DNA from: Acheta domesticus
Taxonomy: Eukaryota > Arthropoda > Insecta > Orthoptera > Gryllidae
Assembly (NCBI GenBank): GCA_031308135.1
Contig: JAHLJT010009419.1
Location: 67,222,223 to 67,286,222 of the forward strand
Direction of reading: 5' to 3'
Length of the DNA stretch: 64,000 bases
In this document: piece by piece, positions 23,881 to 34,876 of the stretch
Layout: each line of letters begins with the position of its first letter
Numbering within the stretch: position 1 is the first letter of the stretch
Notes under the pieces: model-generated
What the model saw: the letters and a program-made list of their open reading frames with translations, nothing else
Database searches by the model: none
What the model was told of the DNA's origin: nothing
Made by a program: the position numbers and the translations under genes

Positions 23881-25980
23881 AGGATGTAGCATTCAAAAAG
23901 GCCGCGCGATAAGTGGAGAGTCTCGTAGAGCACGAGGCGACTCGTTCCCGGGGGGTGAACGAGGAAGGAGAACGCGGGAGTGAGAATTTGAAAATAGGCG
24001 GCGAATGGATGGATGCGCGAGCGCTAAAGTTTAGTTAAGTGGAAAGTCGATAAAAAGGCGCGGAATGACAATAGTGACAGTATAGAAACAGAGAATGTGT
24101 TTCGGAAAAATGATCAGTGTTTTTTAATGGATAGTTGGTACGGGAGATACCATGATGGAAACGGATATTGTGTTGACAACAGGTGAACACGTGTGATAGA
24201 CGAGATGAGAACGCGAACGTGGGTATGGACGGTATCGTGGCCGAGACACATGAATGCGAGTGCAGCAACAGGTTGTTACAATAACCAACAGTGTTGACAT
24301 ATGCGGCGAGAACTCGGATGATCGGGAGGGAGAATGTCCATCATTTCGCGGGCACGTATGTGAGAGTCCGGTATTCCGAATCCCAGTTACGTGGTGCACG
24401 TGAGGGGACGCCGTGAGGAATAGACCTGGATCCTCGCTGGGACACGGCGGATGTGAGTTCGGCGAGGGAAAAATACAGCAGCGCCGAGCGGTTGGAGTTT
24501 TCTGGTGGCGACGCGGCTCGAGGCGGGTGGCGATGTAGGCGGCGCGACGAGGACGCGCCCGCTCGCCAGTAGAAGGAACCGAGTGAAGCCGACCTGGAGC
24601 CGAGAGCGGACGAATGCGGTAGGACAACGCAAAGGGATGACATTAAGTATTAAAATATTTTATAAAGGGAGGAGGACCAGTTGCAAAGGGTATAGTGGGC
24701 GATTAATTGGTGCAAGACTGTTCAGAAGCACGATAAAATATCTAATGTTAATGAATTAAGATAGATAAGTACGTTGTTTCACTAAGTTAATAATAAGTTG
24801 TGTTTAGGAGGTATACTTAATTAGGCTCCTTTGGGAATTATTAACAAGAATCCAGATAGTGTAATTTGTTTATAAGAAACCTGATTAATGCATAATAATA
24901 ATAATAATAATAATGAATTTGAGAGGTGTCAAGTGATTTCATTTGAGAACGTGCCAGCACATACCTTATCAAGGCGATCACCCAAGAATCAACCCTGTTC
25001 CCCTTATCACTGTTAAAGATTTATATGTGTGTAGCTTTCCATACCTGACTAATCACGGGAAGCAGTAAAGGACGGTTACAATATATATATATATATATAT
25101 ATATTGAAACGAATTGTTATCATTACAACAATGATATCAATCCGCTTCTGAGAATGAAGAACATTTGAATTGCTCGGTAGTGGCGGGCGCATCGACTGAG
25201 TCGGGTGCCGGAGTCGAGTCAGAGAGGTGAGCCGAAGCGCAAGGGAATCACGAGACAGGTCGACAGTGGAGCTATGGCTGAGTAATGAAACGGACGGTTA
25301 CGTGAGGTGTGGAAGGAAAAGGACGAATAATAGTGAAATCTGGGACCATCGAGAATGGAAGGCATCGGGAAGAACAATGCGGTGAAAAAGTGTATGTAGT
25401 GAGTTAAAACGGTTGTATTGGTGAAGTGAAGAAAAGACAATATCGGCGCCTAAAGACTTTCACGTGGGGGAATGCGGAGAAGCGGCGGCATGTGGATGTC
25501 TGTGCGGCAGTTAACCGTTAATGTTTGGTGTATGTGTCTTCGTGAACAGGCAGGAACAAAGACTTTATCGGAGTGAGGGAAGATTAATCATTGGATTATG
25601 CTAAAAGTGGTGAAATCGGCGTTGACGAGGCAAAGCATGTGGGCGGACACAAGGAGAGCATTGAGTGAACATAGCGGGGCAGCATTAAACAACCAATTGT
25701 GAGACGTACACGAAAAGATTTATTACGGACGGCGAAGGGATAAGCATTAGCGGGCGACGCGTGGTAAGTCCGTTACAACGGCAGTGAACAGCGAGATCTC
25801 GGCAGCCAGCGTTGTGCTGGGAGCGGCGGGCGAGCGGCGAAGGCGGGCGGCGGAACGGGCCCTCTCCCCAAGTCGGCATCCAGCGACCCGACTAGGCACG
25901 AGCACCGCCGGCGCTGCGCGAGGCATCGCCCCGTCGGCGGGTGGCGATCGCGAAGCGGCGCGGCCCGGGTTCGGACGTAA
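23880..25980 (+). other. Purine-skewed, CpG-rich region ending in a consensus splice donor
   Basis: The + strand is persistently rich in A and G and poor in C between about 23,880-24,650 and 25,140-25,760, then becomes CG-rich to 25,976, where GGAC|GTAAGTAAG gives a strong 5' splice-site match. Overlapping frames on both strands (up to 167 codons on the minus strand, 24,124-24,627) have no motif. A noncoding or untranslated first exon, or the body of an unrecognised transposon, would each explain the skew. (AAT)n at 24,892-24,914 and (AT)n at 25,080-25,105 interrupt it. Confidence 0.35.
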
Positions 25981-26059
25981 GTAAGAACAGACGGAAGAAC
26001 ATTGGGAGGGAGGGTGAATAGATGACAGGAAGCAGTGATCTGTAGTAGAGGCTCCACAG

Positions 26060-26330
26060 TTGTGAAAATTATAAGAAATGAATGGAATTTCAGGATAATA
26101 AAGAGTTAATAAATAAGATGTGATTTAAAACAGGAAAATGATAGAGCAGATGTTTTTGTGAGCAATAAGAACCACCAATTTTTGTAATTAATCGATCAAT
26201 AAAAAATTCATGTTTACCCATATGTTTCCATTGATGAGAATGATTGAATTCAGAGCCTATTTCCGGGAAAGAGTCCCTGTCCTCTTTTACTAATAATTAT
26301 TGTGAAGAGTCAAATTCACGACACGTTTCA

Positions 26331-26389
<59 letters not shown>

Positions 26390-26790
26390 GAGAGTCTTTA
26401 GCGTATCTCACTACCCATGACTAGTAGCGCCTGTTCTCGCTGTGGCAATTTGGCAACCGCATGTGTGCCTCCTTTCAATAATGCCGTGGCTGGCACGTCG
26501 AGACGGCAAAGGAAAGTGATCTGTGCATCAAAATCTGCAGCAAACTTTCCTCTCTCTTTGTTTTTCCCATTCAAGGGCTTCGGTGGGCAGGTACCCGTCA
26601 TACACACCAGAATCTTTTCGCGCTGCGCAGGGTGGGTGGGGTGGGCTGGGCTGGGCTGAGCTGGGCTGGGCTGGGCTGGGCTGGGCTGAGGCATGAGCCA
26701 GCAAACAAAACGTCTCTTCAGGCGATTCTGTACAGTATGCTTAAGAAACAGAACAGTAACACTGAAGATCGGGAGCGAAGTTATGAAGTC
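26060..26790. repeat. Cluster of simple repeats: (AT)n(AG)n and (GGGCT)n
   Basis: (AT)n followed by (AG)n at 26,331-26,394 and a GGGCT pentamer array at about 26,632-26,690. Between them a moderately GC-rich 240-bp segment is unidentified. Confidence 0.85.
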
Positions 26791-29049
26791 GGTTCGAAAA
26801 AACGGATTTCACCAGTGAATTCGCCATGAAATTACGTGCTAGGACGCATAACACTGGGATCAATTCAAAATCGATAAATTATTCTTTTTTCGCGACTATC
26901 TCGGAAACTAGGCCACAAATCGCAAAAACGATCATTATCCGTGATCACAACCATACGATTAGGTTTTTCGCGATTTTCTCGAAAATTAAAAGTCGGATCG
27001 AAACACGGATTTCACCAGTGAATTCGCCGTGAAATTCCGTGCTGGGACGCAAAATACTGGGGTATAATTCGAAAATCGATAAATTATTCTTTTTTCGCGA
27101 CTATCTCGGAAACTAGGCCACAAATCGCAAAAACGGGCATTATCCGTGATCACAACATACGATTAGGTTTTTCGCGATTTTCTCGAAAATTAAAAGTCGG
27201 ATCGAAAAACGGATTTTACAAGTGAATTCGCCATGAAATTCCGTGCTAGGACGCAAAATACTGGGGTATAATTCGAAAATCGAAAAATTTTTCCGTTTTT
27301 CGCGGTTATTTCGGAAAAGAAGCCTCGTAGCGCAAAAACGGGCCTTATCTGTGATCACGACATACGATCATGTTTTTCGCCATTTCCTCGATAATTAATA
27401 GTCGGATCGAAAAACAAACTTCACCAGTGAATTCGCCATGAAATTCCGTGCTAGGAAACATAACACTGGGGTGAAATTCGAAATTAAAAAAGTTTTTTCC
27501 ATTTTTCGCGAATATCTCGTTAACTAGGCCTCAAATCGCAAAAACAGGCATTATCCGTGATCACAACATACTATCATGTTTTTCGAGATTTTCTCGAAAT
27601 ATAAGACTCGGATCGAAAAAACGGTTTTTACAAGTGATTTCGCCATGAAATTCCGTGCTAGGACGCATAACACTGGGTTGAAATTCAAAATTTAAAAAAA
27701 TTTTCCATTTTTCGCGATTATCTCATTAACTAGGCCTCAAATCGCAAAATCGGGCATTATCCATGATCACAACATACGATCATGTTTTTCGCGATTTTCT
27801 CGAAAATTAAAGGTCGAATCGAAATACGGACTTCACCAGTGAATTCGCCATTATATTCTGTGCTAAGACGCAAAACATTGGGGTGCAATTCGAAATCGAA
27901 ATTTTTTTTCCTTTTTCGGGAATATCTCGGAAAAGGGGCGTCCAATCGCAAAACGGGGCCTAATTGGTGATCGCTACCTACGATCAGTTTTTCGCGAATT
28001 TCTCGAAAATGAAGAATCGGATGTCGGATGGAATTTGGTGCTAGTACGCACAACTTTGGGGTGAAATTCGAAAATCGAAAAATGTTTTCGTTTTTCGCGT
28101 TTATCTCGGAAACAAAGCGTCGTAGCGCCAAAAGGGCCTTTATTTGAGATCACAACTTACGATCAAGTTTTTTCGCCATTTTCTCGAAAACTAAAAGTCG
28201 GATCGAAGAACTGACTTCACCAGTGAATTCGCCATAAAATTCCGTGCTAGGACGCATAACATTGGGGTCAAATTCGAAAATCGAAAAATTTTTCCGTTTT
28301 TCGCGTTTATCTCGGAAACAAAGTGTCGTAGCGCCAAAAGGGCCTTTATTTGAGATCACAACTTACGATCAAGTTTTTCGCCATTTTCTCGAAAACTAAA
28401 AGTCGGATCGAAAAACGGACTTCACCAGTGAATGCGCCATAAAATTCCGTGCTAGGACGCATAACATTGGGGTCAAATTTGAAAATCCAAAAATTTTTTC
28501 CGTTTTTCGCGTTTATTTCGGAAACAAACCGTCGTAGCGCCAAAAGGGCCTTTATTTGAGATCACAAATTACGATCATGTTTTTGGCCATTTTCTCGAAA
28601 ACTAAAAGTCGGATCGAAGAACGGACTTCACCAGTGTGAATTCGCCATAAAATTCCGTGCTAGGACGCATAACATTGGGGTCAAATTCGAAAATTGAAAA
28701 TTTTTTCCGTTTTTAGCGTTTATCTCGGAAACAAAGCGTCGTAGCGCCAAAAGGGCCTTTATTTGAGATGACAAGTTACGATCAAGTTTTTCGCCATTTT
28801 CTCGAGAACTAAATGTCGGATCGAAAAACGGACTTCACCAGTGAATTCGCCATAAAATTCCGTGCTAGGACGCATAACATTGGGGTCAAATTCGAAAATC
28901 AAAAATTTTTTCCGTTTTTCGCGTTTATCTCGGAAACAAAGCGTCGTAGCGCCAAAAGGGCCTTTATTTGAGATCACAACTTACGATCATGTTTTTTGCA
29001 ATTTTCTCGAAAACTAAAAGTCGGATCGAAGAACGCACTTCACCAGTGT

Positions 29050-29848
29050 GAATGACCTGGCTCCCAAATTACAAAGAGATACCTGAAGATGACATAATAA
29101 GCGTTGAGGAAGAAATGAAAACTCCAGAAATCGGAAGAGTTTTAGCAACTTCCCACATATGAACTGATCTGTGGTCACACTCCATAAAGAAAATGCAGAA
29201 GATATGGGACAACTACTGGAGAACATTCAAGTCTAGCAATTTGCACAAAAAAATTCGAAATTTTTACTCCTTGAAACCTCCAAAGACTTTTCTAAGCAAG
29301 AAGAATCTTATCACGAATAAGAACAGGTCATTGTAATTTTAGTCACAAGCATCTTCTAACCAGAGATCCCCCTCCCATCTGTGTGCCCTGCAATACCTCT
29401 CTCAACATCCATCATTTGCTATACTACTGTAATCTATTTCAGGACAACAGACGCGAGCAGAATATTGATGAACATGATGAAGAACTAATCCTAACATCCG
29501 AGGATTATTAAAAACAAATGCTACATTTCTGTAAATCTTGTAATTTCCTAAATGACATATAATCCTTTTAAATATGATTCAAAACTGTTAAATTTTTCTG
29601 TATAATTTTTCTGTTTATTTATTTTTTGTTGTTTCTGTTTCTGTTTATTGTTTCTGTTTATTATTTACTGTTTATTTATCATTGTCATTGTGAGAGTATT
29701 GTGTCATTATGTTATTATCTTTGTCATTGTGTATCATCAATTATCGTTGTTTTATAACTAAAGAAAATATTATGTAATGTACAAATTGGTAGTCGCTAAT
29801 AACCATAGCAGTTGATGCGACTTAAAACAAACAAATTAAAAAAAAAGC
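29050..29848 (+). mobile_element. 5'-truncated LINE (Jockey/I/R1-like) inserted in the satellite
   Basis: The + strand carries the C-terminal part of a LINE ORF2. KIWDNYWRTFKSSNLHKKI is followed, after a frameshift, by RIRTGHCNFSHKHLLTRDPP and a zinc-knuckle-like CVPCNTSLNIHHLLYYC (C-x2-C, H, C). This pattern follows the RNase H region in Jockey, I and R1 elements. A stop near 29,510 is followed by a T-rich 3' UTR and an A-rich tail (AAACAAACAAATTAAAAAAA) at about 29,825-29,846. The satellite resumes at GCGTCGTAGCG. Satellite on the two sides is not in register: about 100 bp of monomer is missing between ...AGTGTGAAT and GCGTCG..., so a target deletion accompanied insertion or later rearrangement. 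Confidence 0.75.
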
Positions 29849-32811
29849 GTCGTAGCGCCAAAACGGCGTTTATTTGAGATCACAACTTACGATCATGTTT
29901 TCGCAATTTCCTCGAAAACTAAATGTCGGATCGGAAAAACGGACTTCACCAGTGAATTCGCCATAAAATTCCGTGCTAGGACGCATAACATTGGGGTCAA
30001 ATTCGAAAATCGAAAATTTTTCCGTTTTTGTCGTTTATCTCGGAAACAAAGCGTCGTAGCGCCAAAACGGCCTTTATTTGAGATCACAACTTACCATCAA
30101 TTTTTTCGCCATTTTCTCGAAAAACGAAAAGTCGGATCGAAGAACGGACTTCACCAGCGCCAAAAGGGCCTTTATTTGAGGCCTTTATTTGATTAAAAGG
30201 CCTTTATTAAAGTTAATTTGTGTTCCAAAACTTCCATCATTTTTTTGCGATTTTCTCGAAAACTAAGTGTCGGATCGAGAAATGGACTTCACCAGTCCAT
30301 TCGCCATTAAAAATTCGTGCTAGGACGGGCAATGTTTGAGTCCATCTCGAAAATCGAAAATTTTTTCGTTTTTCGCCATTATCTCGTAAATGGTGCGTCG
30401 AATCAATAAAATAAGCTTAATTTGCGTTCCCAAACTTCGATCATGTTTTTTGCGATTTTTTCGAAAACCAAGATTCGGATCGGTAAAACAGACTTCACCA
30501 GTGAATTCGCCATTAAAAATTCGTGTTAGTGCGGACAATATTCGGGTGAATCTCGAATATCGAAAATGTTTTCGTTTTTCGCGATTATCTCGTAAACGGT
30601 GCGTCGAATCGATAAAATAGGGTTAAATTGGTTTCCCAAAACTTCGATCATTTTTTTGCGTTTTTCTCAAAAACTAAGAGTCGGATCGAAAAAACGGACT
30701 TCACCAGTGAATTCGCCATAAAATTCCGTGCTCTTACGCATAACATTGGGGTCAAATTCGAAAATCGAAAAATTTTTCCGTTTTTTCGCGTGTAACTCGG
30801 GAACCAAGCGTCGAAGCGCCAAAAGGGCCTTAATTTGGGATCACAACTTACGATCAAGTTTTTCGCCATCTTTTTGAAAACTAAAAGTTGGATCGAAAAA
30901 CGGACTTCACCAGTGAATTCGCCATAAAATTCCGTGCTAGTACGCATAACATTGGGGTCAATTCAAAAATCGAAAATTTTCCGTTTTTGTCGTTTATCTC
31001 GGAAACAAAGCGTCGTAGCGCCAAAACGGCCTTTATTTGAGATCACAACTTACCATCAATTTTTTCGCCATTTTCTCGAAAACGAAAAGTCGGATCGAAG
31101 AACGGACTTCACCAGTGAATTCGCCATAAAATTCCGTGCTAGGACGCATAACATTGGTGTCAAATTCGAAAATCGAAAATTTTTTTCCGTTTTTCCCATT
31201 TATCTCCGAAACAAAGCGTCGTAGCGCCAAAAGGGCCTTTATTTGAGGCCTTTATTTGATTAAATGGCCTTTATTAAAGTTAATTTGTGTTCCAAAACTT
31301 CCATCATTTTTTTGCGATTTTCTCGAAAACTAAGTGTCGGATCGAGAAATGGACTTCACCAGTCCCATTCGCCATTAAAAATTCGCGCTAGGGCGGGCAA
31401 TGTTTGAGTCCATCTCGAAAATCGAAAATTTTTTTCGTTTTTCGCCATTATCTCGTAAATGGTGCGTCGAATCAATAAAATAAGCTTAATTTGCGTTCCC
31501 AAACTTCGATCATGTTTTTTGCGATTTTTTTCGAAAACCAAGATTCGGATCGGAAAACAGACTTCACCAGTGAATTCGCCATTAAAAATTCGTGTTAGTG
31601 CGGACAATATTCGGGTGAATCTCGAATATCGAAAATGTTTTCGTTTTTCGCGATTATCTCGTAAACGGTGCGTCGAATCGATAAAATAGGGTTAATTTGG
31701 GTTCCCAAACTTCGATCATTTTTTTGCGTTTTTCTCAAAAACTAAGAGTCGGATCGAAAAACGGACTTCATCAGTGAATTTGCCATAAAATTCCGTGCTC
31801 TTACGCATAACATTGGGGTCAAACTCGAAAATCGAAAAATTTTTCTGTTTTTCGCGTGTATCTCGGGAACCAAGCGTCGAAGCGCCAAAAGGGCCCCTTT
31901 TTGTGATCACAACTTACGATCAATTTTTTCGCCATTTTCTTAAAACGAAAAGTCGGATCGAAGAACGGACTTCACCAGTGTGAATTCGCCATAAAATTCC
32001 TTGCTAGGACGCATAACATTGGGGTCATTTTCGAAAATCGAAAAATTTTTCCGTTTTTTCGCGTTTATCTCGGAAACAAAGCGTCGTAGCGCCATAAGGG
32101 CCTTTATTTGAGATCACAACTTACGATCATGTTTTCGCAATTTTCTCGAGAACTAAATGTCGGATCGGAAAACGGACTTCACCAGTGAATTCGCCATAAA
32201 ATTCCGTGCTAGGACGCATAACATTGGGGTCAAATTCGAAAATCGAAAAATTTTTCCGTTTTTTCCCCATTTATCTCGGAAACAAAGCGTCGTAGCGCCC
32301 AAAGGGCCTTTATTTGAGGCCTTTATTTGATTAAAAGGCCTTTATTAAAGTTAATTTTGCGTTCCAAAACTTCGATCATTTTTTTTTGCGATTTTCTCGA
32401 AAACTAAGTGTCGGATCGAGAAATGGACTTCACCAGTGCATTCGCCATTAAAAATTCGAGCTAGGGCGGGCAATCTTCGTGTCCATCTCGAAAATCGAAA
32501 ATTTTTTCGTTTTTCGCGATTATCTCGTAAATGGTGCGTCGAATCGATAAAATAAGGTTTATTTTTGTTCCTAAACTTGGATCATGTTTTTTACGAATTT
32601 CTCGAAATTTGTGAGTCAGATCGAAAAACGGACTTCACCAGTAAATTTGCCATGAATTTCCGGGCTTGGACGCATAACACTGGGGTGAACTTCTAAAATC
32701 GAAAACTTTTTCGGTGATCCCGAATCGGCGATTATCCCGAAAACTATTCCTCAAACCGCAAAAACGGGCATTATCCGTTATCACAACATACGTTCATGTT
32801 TTTCGCGAATG

Positions 32812-33360
32812 TTGTGCGTCCTAGCACGGAATTTTATGGCGAGTGCACTGGAGAAGTCTGTTTTTCGATCCGACTCAATACTCGAGAAATTCGGGAAACA
32901 GATTATCGTAGGTTGTGATCACGTGATTGCGATTTGACGATATATTTCGAAAGACGATATATTTCCGAAATATTCTCGAAAAAACGGGAAAATGTTACCA
33001 TTTTCGAATTTTACCGGAATGTTGTGCGTCCTAGCACGGAATTTTATGGCGAATGCAGTGGTGAAGTCCGTTTTTCGATCGGACTCTTAATTTTTGAGAA
33101 ATTCGCGAAAAAACTTGATCGTAAATAGTGATCACCAATTTTGCCCCATTTTGCGATTTGACGCTTCGTTTCCGTGATATTCGCGGAAAACGGGAAAATT
33201 TTTCGATTTTCGAATTTCTTCCTATTGTTATGCGTCCTAGCACGGAATTTCATGGCGAATTCACTGGTGACGTTCGTTTTTCGATCCGACTTTTAATTTT
33301 CGAGAAAATCGCAAAGAACATGATTGTATGTTGTGATCACGGATTTTGCCCGTTTTTGCG
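32812..33360 (-). repeat. Inverted block of the satellite
   Basis: Here the monomer core appears as its reverse complement (GTGCGTCCTAGCACGGAATT near 32,813, 33,021 and 33,228), about 208 bp apart. The switch occurs within a few bases of 32,810, giving a tail-to-tail junction. Confidence 0.9.
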
Positions 33361-34175
33361 CACCGAGCCTGAAATACATAGACTTTCTGTGTCACGTAAG
33401 GAAGTAGGAAGAGGCCCGAGACAAATTGAAGCCTTCTGGCACAATGCAATAACTGGGATGAAAAATTATTTAGTCAGCCATCAAGATGACTAATGAGGCA
33501 GGTCATGAAATCTGACCAAAGAATAGGAAACAGAGGCATTGTAAGTGTAGCAAGAAGCATTGCGAACAAGACTATGCAAGACACCCAGAGTGACAAAGAC
33601 ACTGAACTACTGATGCTACTTAACATGAAATATGTGACACAAATATGTTAAAGAAATCGTGGAGAGACTAACCACTTCACGGACAATACCTAAAAAGAAT
33701 GGAAAAGGTGCATATATATAAAGATCAATCATTTATGTGGCTAAAAGGGGAAGAATGAAGCCAGAATAGTGCCAGTAGGAAGCCGGAATGGCCACTTGTA
33801 ATAGCTGTCCAAGATCAGGCCTTGAAAACACGAACATTATGATAAAGCGGTTTTCAAAATTTCCCAAGATGATAAATGCCGCCTTTGTCAGGAACACGTA
33901 GAAACCATCGATCATATTGTATCAGATTTTCCGAAAAGACAAGCAAAGACAGAATACTTGAAAAGACACGACAGGGTGTGTAGCTACCTCCACTGGCTGA
34001 TCTGTACCGCCCTCGAAGTTCCGAACACATGCCCCAAGTGGTACGCCGACATTTTGCGCAAAGTATTGTAGAGGCACCGATAGTCCCTAGATCTACTCCT
34101 TAGGTAGCTGGTTGCAACCTTAGAGTAGATTTTATATTCAGCCGACTCATAACTATCTTTAGTCGTGATGTAGTG

Positions 34176-34230
<55 letters not shown>
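33361..34230 (+). pseudogene. RLE-type LINE (R4/Dong-like) 3' part, copy A, internally deleted
   Basis: Conceptual fragments in order: PEIHRLSVSRKEVGRGPRQI (33,370-33,430), HGQYLKRMEKVHIYKDQSFM (33,675-33,735), GRMKPE and PLVIAVQDQALKTRT (33,750-33,830), then a zinc finger CRLCQEHVETIDHIVSDF (33,877-33,930; C-x2-C-x7-H, last Cys position degraded) and HDRVCSYLHW. It then jumps from CCCAAGTGGTACGCCGAC directly to ATTTTGCGCAAAGTATTGTAG, the last codons, so the endonuclease domain is deleted. A ~110-bp 3' UTR and (AAT)n (34,177-34,230) end it. Many stops and frameshifts; dead copy. Confidence 0.8.
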
Positions 34231-34232
<2 letters not shown>

Positions 34233-34690
34233 GACCAACAAATTCAAACTGATCGCACGATAGCGGCAAACAAACCGGATATAGTTATCCGGGATTTGGC
34301 GAAAAAATCGTGTTTACTTATCGATGTTGCTGTACCTTGCGATCAAAACGTCGTTACCAAGGAGGCAGAGAAAAGTCTTAAATACAAGAGTTTGGAAATT
34401 GAGATCAACCGAATGTGGGGCGTAAAAGCACAGGTCGTCCCGATAGTTATCGGAGCTCTGGGATTTGTTCCGCAAAATTTGAGTAAGAACTTGTCTAAAC
34501 TCCCTGGTAATTCAAAAGACTGGGAAGTGCAAGAACTTGCTTTATTTGGAACAGCCCACATTTTGCGCAAAGTATTGTAGAGGCACTGACAGTCACCGGA
34601 TCTGCTTAGGTAGCTGGTTGCAACCTGGAGTAGATTTTATATTCAGCCAACTCATGACATCTTTAGTCGTGATGTAATGGAAAAATAATA
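34231..34690 (+). pseudogene. RLE-type LINE (R4/Dong-like) 3' end, copy B
   Basis: A 5'-truncated copy starting directly after the AAT tract of copy A. It is open from about 34,239 to the TAG at 34,578-34,580 and preserves the restriction-like endonuclease signature: DRTIAANKPDIVIRD then SCLLIDVAVPCDQNV (PD-x14-D), KEAEKSLKYKSLEIEINRMW and QVVPIVIGALG, ending ILRKVL. The 3' UTR (GTAGCTGGTTGCAACCTGG...) and AATAATAATAA tail match copies A and C. This is the best-preserved of the three and identifies the family. Confidence 0.85.
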
Positions 34691-34876
34691 ATAATAAGAC
34701 TGGGAAGTGCAAGAAATAGCTTTATTTGCCCACATTTTGCGCAAAGTATTGTAGAGGCACCGACAGTCCCTAGATCTGCTCCTTAGGTAGCTGGTTGCAA
34801 CCTGTAGTAGATTTTATTTTCAGCCGACACATAACATCTTAAGTCGTGATTTAGAGGAATAATAATAATAATAATA
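34691..34876 (+). pseudogene. RLE-type LINE (R4/Dong-like) 3' end, copy C
   Basis: Begins GACTGGGAAGTGCAAGAAAT right after the short AAT tail of copy B, lacks all but the last ~20 codons, and repeats the same 3' UTR and (AAT)n end (34,859-34,876). Confidence 0.85.

Larger units (their letters stand above)
26790..33360. repeat. ~203-bp satellite array with higher-order structure
   Basis: A conserved core, CACCAGTGAATTCGCCAT plus AAATTCCGTGCTAGGACGCA, recurs near 26,811, 27,013, 27,219, 27,423, 27,630, 27,836 and onward, a spacing of about 203 bp. Monomers also carry TTTTTCGC.ATTTTCTCGAAAA and AAAGTCGGATCGAA. From about 30,160 to 32,310 a ~1.07-kb higher-order unit (about five monomers) is repeated: the marker GGGCCTTTATTTGAGGCC starts at 30,166, 31,233 and 32,304. 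From about 32,812 the monomers are inverted. The many 60-125-codon frames inside are the repeat read in phase and are not genes. Confidence 0.95.

Noticed and set aside
24124..24627. 167-codon minus-strand frame
   Set aside because: Product is Pro/Ser/Arg/His-rich composition from a purine-skewed complement strand, with several overlapping frames and no domain.
27140..33490. Many similar 60-125-codon frames with phrases such as STEFYGEFTGEVRFSIRLL
   Set aside because: They are the satellite monomer read in phase, repeated with the monomer period and interrupted by frameshifts; no start context or independent conservation.
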